Part shown: positions 56,140-64,000 of the stretch, piece by piece
Numbering within the stretch: the stretch's first letter is position 1
Layout of the letters: every line of letters starts with the position of its first letter
Assembly: GCF_050948215.1 (NCBI RefSeq)
Contig: NW_027488773.1
Span: 310,001-374,000 of the forward strand
From: Halictus rubicundus
Lineage: Eukaryota; Arthropoda; Insecta; Hymenoptera; Halictidae
Length of the DNA: 64,000 bases
Direction of reading: 5' to 3'
The notes under the pieces: generated by a model
What the model was told of the DNA's origin: nothing
The model's database searches: none
The model's input: only the letters and a program-made list of their open reading frames with translations
Position numbers and translations under genes: made by a program

Positions 56140-59100
56140 ATCCTATCCTATCCTATCCTATCCTCTATCCCATAATATCCTCAATCCTATCCAATCCTCT
56201 ATCCTATCCTCTATCCTATCCAATCCTCTATCCTATCCTCTATCCTATCCTATCCTCTATCCTGTCCTATCCTCTATCCTATCCTATTCTCTATATTATC
56301 TTATCCTCTATACTATCCTGTACTCTATTCTATCCTATCCTCTATCTTATCCTATCCTCTACCCTATCCTATCCTCTATCTTATCCTATCCTCTACCCTA
56401 TCCTATCCTCTATAATATCGTATCCTCCATCCTATAATATCATATATCCTATCCTATCCTCTATCCTATCCTATCCTATCCTATCCTATCCTCTATCCCA
56501 TAATATCCTCAATCCTATTCAATTTTCTATCCTACCCTCTATCCTATCCTATCCTCTATCGTATCGTATCCTCTATCTTATCCAATCCTCTATCCTATCA
56601 TCTATCCTATCCTATCCTCAATCCTATCCTATCCTCTATCCTATTCTATCCTCTATCCTATCCTATCCTCTGTCCTATCCCATCCTCTATCCTATCCTAT
56701 CCTCTATCGTATCGTATTCTCTATCCTTATCCAATTCTCTGTCCTACCCTCTATCCTATCCTATCCTCTATCGTATCGTATTCTCTATATTTATCCAATT
56801 CTCTATCCTACCCTCTATCCTGTCCATTCCCCTATCGTATCGTATCCTCTGTCCTATCCAATCCTCTATCCTATCCAATCCTCTATCCTATCCAATCCTC
56901 TATCCTATCATCTATCCTATCCTATCCTCTATCCCATCCTATCCTCTATCCTGTCCTATCCTCTATCCTATCCTATTCTCTATATTATCTTATCCTCTAT
57001 ACTATCCTGTACTCTATTCTATCCTATCCTCTATCCTATCCTATCCTCTATCCTATCCTATCCCATATCCTATCCTATCCTCTATCCCATAATATCCTCA
57101 ATCCTATTCAATTCTCTATCCTACCCTCTATCCTATCCTATCCTCTATCGTATCGTATCCTCTATCCTATCCAATCCTCTATCCTTTCATCTATCCTATC
57201 CTATCCTCAATCCTAGCCTATCCTCTATCCTATTCTATCCTCTATCCTATCCTATCCTCTGTCCTATCCCATCCTCTATCCTATCCTATCCTCTATCGTA
57301 TCGTATCCTCTATCCCATCCAATTCTCTATCCTACCCTCTATCCTATCCTATCCTCTATCGTATCGTATCCTCTATCCTATCCAATCCTCTATCCTACCC
57401 AATCCTCTATCCTATCATCTATCCTATCCTATCCTCAATCCTATCCTATCCTCTATCCTATTCTATTCTCTATACTATCCTATCCTCTATCCTATCCTAT
57501 CCTCTATCCTATCCTGTCCTCTATCCTATCCTATCCTATCCTATCCTCTATCCCATAATATCCTCAATCCTATTCAATTCTCTATCCTACCCGCTATCCT
57601 ATCCTATCCTCAATCCTATCCTATCCTCTATCCTATTCTATCCTCTATCCTATCCTATCCTCTATCCTGTCCTATCCTCTATCCTATCCTATTCTCTATA
57701 TTATCTTATCCTCTATACTATCCTGTACTCTATTCTATCCTATCCTCTATCTTATCCTATCCTCTATCCTATCCAATCCTCTATCCTATCATCTATCCTA
57801 TCCTATCCTCTATCCTATCCTATCCTCTATCCTATCCTATCCTCTATCCTGTCCTATCCTCTATCCTATCCTATTCTCTGTATTATCTTATCCTCTATAC
57901 TATCCTGTACTCTATTCTATCCTATCCTCTATCTTATCCTATCCTCTACCCTATCCTATCCTCTATCTTACCCTATCCTCTACCCTATCCTATCCTCTAT
58001 CCTATACGATCCTCTATAATATCGTATCCTCCATCCTATAGTATCATATATCCTATCCTATCCTCTATCCTATCCTATCCACTATCCTATTCTATCCTCT
58101 ATCCTATCCTATCCTCTATCCTATCCTATCCTCTATCCTATCCTATCCTCTATCCTATCCTATCCTCTATCCTATCCTATCTTATCCTATCCTCTATCCC
58201 ATAATATCCTCAATCCTATCCAATCCTCTATCCTATTCTCTATCCTATCCTGTATCCTATCCTATCCTCTATCCTATCCTATTCTCTATCCTATCCTATC
58301 CTCAATCCTATGCTATCCTCAATCCTATCCTATCCTCTATCCTATCCTATCCTCAATCCTATCCTATCCTCTATCCTAGCCTATCATATCCTCTATCCTA
58401 TCCTATCCTCTATCCTGTCCTATCCTATCCTTTCCTCTATCCCATAATATCCTCAATCCTATCCAATCCTCTATCCTATCCTCTATCCTGTCCTATCCTC
58501 TATGCTATCCTACTCTCAATCCTATCCTATCCTCAATCCTATGCTATCCTCAATCCTATCATATCCTCTATCCTATCCTACCCTCAATCCTATCCTATCC
58601 TCTATCCTAGCCTATCATATCCTCTATCCTATCCTATCCTCTATCGTATCGTATCCTCTATCCCATCCAATCCTCTATCCTATCATCTATCCTATCCTAT
58701 CCTCAATCCTATCCTATCCTCTATCCCATTCTATTCTCTATACTATCCTATCCTCTATCCTATCCTATCCTCTATCCTATCCTATCCTCTATCCTCTCCT
58801 ATCCTCTATCCTATCCTATTCTCTATATTATCTTATCCTCTATACTATCCTATCCTATCCTATCCTCTATCCCATAATATCCTCAATCCTATTCAATTTT
58901 CTATCCTACCCTCTATCCGATCCTATCCTCTATCGTATCGTATCCTCTATCCTATCCAATCCTCTATCCTATCATCTATCCTATCCTATCCTCAATCCTA
59001 TCCTATCCTCTATCCTATTCTATCCTCTATCCTATCCTATCCTCTGTCCTATCCCATCCTCTATCCTATCCTATCCTCTATCGTATCGTATTCTCTATCC

Positions 59101-59817
59101 TTATCCAATTCTCTATACTACCCTCTATCCTATCCAATCCTCTATCGTAGCGTATCCTCTATCCTATCCTATCCTCTATCCTATTCTATCCTCTATCCTA
59201 TCCTATCCTCTATCCTATCCTATCCTCTATCCTATCCTATCCTCTATCCTATCCTATCCTCTATCCTATCCTATCTTATCCTATCCTCTATCCCATAATA
59301 TCCTCAATCCTATCCAATCCTCTATCCTATCCTCTATCCTATCCTGTATCCTATCCTATCCTCTATCCTATCCTATTCTCTATCCTATCCTATCCTCAAT
59401 CCTATGCTATCCTCAATCCTATCCTATCCTCTATCCTATCCTATCCTCAATCCTATCCTATCCTCTATCGTATCGTATCCTCTATCCCATCCAATCCTCT
59501 ATCCTATCATCTATCCTATCCTATCCTATCCTATCCTATCCTCTATCCCATAATATCCTCAATCCTATCCAATCCTCTATCCTATCCTCTATCCTATCCA
59601 ATCCTCTATCCTATCATCTATCCTATCCTATCCTCAATCCTATCCTATCCTCTATCCTATTCTATCCTCTATCCTATCCTATCCTCTGTCCTATCCCATC
59701 CTCTATCCTATCCTATCCTCTATCGTATCGTATCCTCTATCCCATCCAATTCTCTATCCTACCCTCTATCCTATCCTATCCTCTATCGTATCCTATCCTC
59801 TATCCTATTCTATCCTC
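56140..59817. repeat. Block H, copy 3 (about 3.7 kb)
   Basis: TTT is at 56,790 and ATGCTATCCTACTCTC at 58,502. The usual TTCAAGTCTC opening is replaced by CCTATCCAATCC monomers. Near 58,385-58,410 it lacks exactly one 17-mer present in copies 1, 2 and 4 (marker spacing 3,378 against 3,395 bp). The tail contains both the long H2-type end and the H1-type end, so copy 3 looks like the product of an unequal exchange between the two types. Confidence 0.87.
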
Positions 59818-62800
59818 TATCCTATCCTATCCTATCCTATCCTCTATCCCATAATATCCTCAATCCTATTCAAGTCTCTATCCTACCCGCTATCCTATCC
59901 TCTATCCTATTCTATCCTCTATCCTATCCTATCCTCTATCCTGTCCTATCCTCTATCCTATCCTATTCTCTATATTATCTTATCCTCTATACTATCCTGT
60001 ACTCTATTCTATCCTATCCTCTATCTTATCCTATCCTCTACCCTATCCTATCCTCTATAATATCGTATCCTCCATCCTATAATATCATATATCCTATCCT
60101 ATCCTCTATCCTATCCTATCCTATCCTATCCTATCCTCTATCCCATAATATCCTCAATCCTATTCAATTTTCTATCCTACCCTCTATCCTATCCTATCCT
60201 CTATCGTATCGTATCCTCTATCTTATCCAATCCTCTATCCTATCATCTATCCTATCCTATCCTCAATCCTATCCTATCCTCTATCCTATTCTATCCTCTA
60301 TCCTATCCTATCCTCTGTCCTATCCCATCCTCTATCCTATCCTATCCTCTATCGTATCGTATTCTCTATCCTTATCCAATTCTCTGTCCTACCCTCTATC
60401 CTATCCTATCCTCTATCGTATCGTATTCTCTATATTTATCCAATTCTCTATCCTACCCTCTATCCTGTCCATTCCCCTATCGTATCGTATCCTCTGTCCT
60501 ATCCAATCCTCTATCCTATCCAATCCTCTATCCTATCCAATCCTCTATCCTATCATCTATCCTATCCTATCCTCTATCCCATCCTATCCTCTATCCTGTC
60601 CTATCCTCTATCCTATCCTATTCTCTATATTATCTTATCCTCTATACTATCCTGTACTCTATTCTATCCTATCCTCTATCCTATCCTATCCTCTATCCTA
60701 TCCTATCCCATATCCTATCCTATCCTCTATCCCATAATATCCTCAATCCTATTCAATTCTCTATCCTACCCTCTATCCTATCCTATCCTCTATCGTATCG
60801 TATCCTCTATCCTATCCAATCCTCTATCCTTTCATCTATCCTATCCTATCCTCAATCCTAGCCTATCCTCTATCCTATTCTATCCTCTATCCTATCCTAT
60901 CCTCTGTCCTATCCCATCCTCTATCCTATCCTATCCTCTATCGTATCGTATCCTCTATCCCATCCAATTCTCTATCCTACCCTCTATCCTATCCTATCCT
61001 CTATCGTATCGTATCCTCTATCCTATCCAATCCTCTATCCTATCCAATCCTCTATCCTATCATCTATCCTATCCTATCCTCAATCCTATCCTATCCTCTA
61101 TCCTATTCTATTCTCTATACTATCCTATCCTCTATCCTATCCTATCCTCTATCCTATCCTGTCCTCTATCCTATCCTATCCTATCCTATCCTCTATCCCA
61201 TAATATCCTCAATCCTATTCAATTCTCTATCCTACCCGCTATCCTATCCTATCCTCAATCCTATCCTATCCTCTATCCTATTCTATCCTCTATCCTATCC
61301 TATCCTCTATCCTGTCCTATCCTCTATCCTATCCTATTCTCTATATTATCTTATCCTCTATACTATCCTGTACTCTATTCTATCCTATCCTCTATCTTAT
61401 CCTATCCTCTATCCTATCCAATCCTCTATCCTATCATCTATCCTATCCTATCCTCTATCCTATCCTATCCTCTATCCTATCCTATCCTCTATCCTGTCCT
61501 ATCCTCTATCCTATCCTATTCTCTGTATTATCTTATCCTCTATACTATCCTGTACTCTATTCTATCCTATCCTCTATCTTATCCTATCCTCTACCCTATC
61601 CTATCCTCTATCTTACCCTATCCTCTACCCTATCCTATCCTCTATCCTATACGATCCTCTATAATATCGTATCCTCCATCCTATAGTATCATATATCCTA
61701 TCCTATCCTCTATCCTATCCTATCCACTATCCTATTCTATCCTCTATCCTATCCTATCCTCTATCCTATCCTATCCTCTATCCTATCCTATCCTCTATCC
61801 TATCCTATCCTCTATCCTATCCTATCTTATCCTATCCTCTATCCCATAATATCCTCAATCCTATCCAATCCTCTATCCTATTCTCTATCCTATCCTGTAT
61901 CCTATCCTATCCTCTATCCTATCCTATTCTCTATCCTATCCTATCCTCAATCCTATGCTATCCTCAATCCTATCCTATCCTCTATCCTATCCTATCCTCA
62001 ATCCTATCCTATCCTCTATCCTAGCCTATCATATCCTATATCCTATCCTATCCTCTATCCTATCCTATCCTCTATCCTGTCCTATCCTATCCTTTCCTCT
62101 ATCCCATAATATCCTCAATCCTATCCAATCCTCTATCCTATCCTCTATCCTGTCCTATCCTCTATGCTATCCTACTCTCAATCCTATCCTATCCTCAATC
62201 CTATGCTATCCTCAATCCTATCATATCCTCTATCCTATCCTACCCTCAATCCTATCCTATCCTCTATCCTAGCCTATCATATCCTCTATCCTATCCTATC
62301 CTCTATCGTATCGTATCCTCTATCCCATCCAATCCTCTATCCTATCATCTATCCTATCCTATCCTCAATCCTATCCTATCCTCTATCCCATTCTATTCTC
62401 TATACTATCCTATCCTCTATCCTATCCTATCCTCTATCCTATCCTATCCTCTATCCTCTCCTATCCTCTATCCTATCCTATTCTCTATATTATCTTATCC
62501 TCTATACTATCCTATCCTATCCTATCCTCTATCCCATAATATCCTCAATCCTATTCAATTTTCTATCCTACCCTCTATCCTATCCTATCCTCTATCGTAT
62601 CGTATCCTCTATCCTATCCAATCCTCTATCCTATCATCTATCCTATCCTATCCTCAATCCTATCCTATCCTCTATCCTATTCTATCCTCTATCCTATCCT
62701 ATCCTCTGTCCTATCCCATCCTCTATCCTATCCTATCCTCTATCGTATCGTATTCTCTATCCTTATCCAATTCTCTATACTACCCTCTATCCTATCCAAT

Positions 62801-62990
62801 CCTCTATCGTAGCGTATCCTCTATCCTATCCTATCCTCTATCCTATTCTATCCTCTATCCTATCCTATCCTCTATCCTATCCTATCCTCTATCCTATCCT
62901 ATCCTCTATCCTATCCTATCCTCTATCCTATCCTATCTTATCCTATCCTCTATCCCATAATATCCTCAATCCTATCCAATCCTCTATCCT
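59818..62990. repeat. Block H, copy 4 (last, truncated at right)
   Basis: This opens with TTCAAGTCTC (about 59,870). It has TTT at 60,435, ATGCTATCCTCAATCC at 61,955 and ATGCTATCCTACTCTC at 62,164. It lacks about 56 bp near its start (one CTCTACCC segment instead of two). It follows H2 order to the CTATCGTAGCG variant (about 62,805) and the CTATCTTATCC end, then leaves H order near 62,990. Confidence 0.87.
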
Positions 62991-63662
62991 ATCTTATCCT
63001 CTATACTATCCTGTACTCTATTCTATCCTATCCTCAATCTTATCCTATCCTATACCCTATCCTGTCCTCTATCCTATCCTATCCTCTATCCTATCCTATC
63101 CTCTATCCAATCCTATCCTCTATCCTATCCTATCCTCTATCGTATCGTATCCTCTATCCTATCCAATCCTCTATCCAATCATCTATCCTATCCTATCCTC
63201 AATCCTATCCTATCCTCGATCCTATCCTATCCTCTATCCTATCCTATCCTCTATCCTATCCTCTATCCTATCCTATCCTCAATCCTATCCTATCCACTAT
63301 CATATACTATCCTCAATCCTATCCAATCCTCTATCCTAACCTCTATCCTATCCTATCCCGTATCCCATCCTATCCCCTAACCTATCCTCTATCCCATCCT
63401 ATCCTATCCTATCCTCAATCCTATCCTATCCTATCCTCTATCCTATCCTATCGTCAATCCTATCCTATCCCCTATCCTATCCTATCCTATATCGTATCGT
63501 ATCCTCTATCCTATCCAATCCTATGCTATCCTCTATCCTATCCTATCCTCAATCCTATCCTATCCTCTATCGTATTCTATTCTCTATCCTATCCTATCCT
63601 CTATCCTATCCTATCCTCTATCCTATCCTATCCTCTATCCTATCCTATCCTCTATCCTGTCC
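62991..63662. repeat. Right edge of the satellite array
   Basis: These monomers are still in the + orientation but no longer in H order. There are scattered unique variants: TATCCTATACCC (about 63,045), CTATCCAATCATC (about 63,173), CCTCGATCC (about 63,213), CCCGTATCCC (about 63,357) and CCCCTAACC (about 63,371). Bases about 63,420-63,545 match about 2,612-2,737 in block B (GTCAAT, CCTATATCGTATCGTATCC, CCAATCCTATGCTATCC) with one visible substitution. The last monomer ends CCTGTCC directly against the T tract. Confidence 0.8.
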
Positions 63663-63679
63663 TTTTTTTTTTTTTTTTT
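63663..63679. repeat. 17-base T tract at the array boundary
   Basis: Seventeen T in a row separate the satellite from the flank. Read on the minus strand this is flank sequence ending in A17 joined directly to satellite repeats. That is the form left by a poly(A)-tailed retroposon lying on the minus strand, but a simple homopolymer is equally possible. Confidence 0.9.
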
Positions 63680-64000
63680 AAAGGTATTTGCCTCTATTTA
63701 ACTTTTCAATTTCTACAAAATCGTTAAAAATCTATTATCGCTGGTCGCGCATGTACTTAATTTAATTTAATCTAATCGATTCGCTTAAACTTAATCTATT
63801 TTATATATACTAACACTTAAAGTAACTAAACTCGAGATTAACCCTAAGATTACAAATCTAAAACCTAAACTCTAAAAATTTACTAGCTAAACCTTATTAG
63901 CCAAAAACCAAAAAAAAAACCAACACAAACAGTTGTAATTCTAATTTTTTCTATTAACCTAACCTATCTTATCTAAAATTCGCACAGAATCGCCGAGGTC
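63680..64000. other. Non-satellite AT-rich flank, no gene seen
   Basis: This is 321 bp of AT-rich, ordinary-complexity sequence without CCTCTAT monomers. It has an A10 tract (63,910-63,919), a TTTAATTTAATTTAATC stretch (about 63,759-63,775) and a GC-richer patch GCTGGTCGCGCATG (about 63,740-63,753). CCTAA pentamers occur at 63,843-63,847, 63,864-63,868 and 63,958-63,962, the last continuing as CCTATCTTATCT. I found no convincing reading frame, tRNA or known element in it. It may be part of a longer element or unit cut by the window edge. Confidence 0.75.

Larger units (their letters stand above)
1..63662. repeat. 17-bp CCTAT/CCTCTAT satellite array
   Basis: This is a continuous head-to-tail tandem array whose main monomer is CCTATCCTATCCTCTAT (17 bp = 5+5+7). 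Long exact runs are visible, for example 31,000-31,130, 37,572-37,785 and 39,430-39,585. Other spacings come from 12-mers (5+7) and runs of the bare pentamer, for example 6,326-6,355. The + strand is C, T and A with very little G; GG was noticed only in rare ATGG variants and at about 44,086. No inverted segment was seen. The array is cut by the left edge of the window, so its true length exceeds 63.6 kb. Its biological role is unknown; a heterochromatic, pericentromeric or subtelomeric location is inferred from size and lack of genes. No transposon, gene or spacer interrupts it. Confidence 0.98.

Noticed and set aside
329..63339. Dozens of long + strand open frames (up to about 450 residues) rich in Pro, Ile, Leu, Ser and Tyr.
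   Set aside because: They exist because the monomer lacks stop codons in all three + frames. They start at chance ATG variants, overlap one another in different frames, have no promoter, codon bias or domain, and their repeats only mirror the DNA period. None is called as a gene.
1..63662. CRISPR array.
   Set aside because: The repeat has no unique spacers; variant monomers are point variants of the same 17-mer, not repeat-spacer alternation.
1..63662. Functional telomere repeat array.
   Set aside because: True telomere arrays are nearly invariant. Here the units are variable, with kilobase-scale higher-order copies, and the array ends at ordinary DNA. A telomere-derived origin is kept only as a hypothesis.
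1..63662. Sequencing or assembly artefact explaining the whole window.
   Set aside because: Copies carry consistent private variants and unit-sized indels, which random error would not make. Assembly duplication remains possible for individual blocks such as F and is noted there.
1..63662. 10 x 17 bp = 170 bp taken as nucleosome phasing.
   Set aside because: 12-mers and pentamer runs break the 17-bp phase too often, and no 170-bp period was apparent by eye.
63680..64000. A gene or RNA gene in the flank.
   Set aside because: There are frequent stops in all frames, no splice-site-bounded coding stretch I could defend, no tRNA-like fold, and only 321 bp available.

Overview
This window is almost entirely satellite DNA from a eukaryotic genome. 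From base 1 to about 63,662 there is one uninterrupted head-to-tail array of very short C/T-rich repeats. The dominant monomer is the 17-mer CCTATCCTATCCTCTAT (two CCTAT pentamers plus one CCTCTAT heptamer). 12-mer variants (5+7) and short pure-pentamer runs are interspersed. The + strand is nearly free of G throughout and I saw no segment in inverted orientation. I find no protein gene, RNA gene, CRISPR array, promoter or bacterial feature. The long open frames on the + strand are by-products of a repeat that has no stop codon in any + frame. The species cannot be told from this sequence. The array size, lack of genes and layered repeat structure point to a nuclear eukaryotic chromosome in heterochromatin, possibly subtelomeric.

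The array is not uniform. Variant monomers act as markers (CCCATAATATCCTCAAT; CTATAATATCGTATCCTCC; TATCGTATCGTATCCTCTAT; CTGTACTCTATTCTATCC). They recur in the same order, which reveals a second layer of large duplicated blocks. I name these A, B, K, C, D, E, F, G and H. From 1 to about 28 kb the array is a shuffled mosaic: A1, B tandem pair, K tandem pair, C1, E1, A2, partial E, C2, D1, truncated D, E2, C3, D2, D3, E3. From about 28.2 to 41.4 kb a 6.4-6.7 kb block (F) is present twice, side by side. From 41.4 to 48.2 kb there are smaller duplications (about 490, 1,692, 653 and 935 bp spacings) and one strongly diverged island at 44,041-44,145. From 48.2 to 63.0 kb a 3.1-3.7 kb higher-order unit (H) occurs four times in tandem, after a shorter related piece. 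Copies differ mostly by indels that are sums of 5, 7, 12 and 17 bp, as expected from unequal exchange or slippage between monomers.

The right edge is visible. The last 650 bp no longer follow the H order and contain a segment otherwise seen about 60.8 kb away near the left end. The array then stops at a 17-base T tract (63,663-63,679) followed by 321 bp of AT-rich non-satellite DNA. That flank has no recognisable gene. It contains three CCTAA pentamers, the complement of the TTAGG telomere repeat found in many arthropods, one of them directly joined to CCTAT. The satellite pentamer ATAGG differs from TTAGG by one base, and the C-rich strand reads inward from the left, the orientation a telomere at the left would have. 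This suggests, but does not prove, that the satellite arose from telomere-like sequence.

All block boundaries were set by eye from marker variants and are good to roughly 10-50 bp. I computed no identities.
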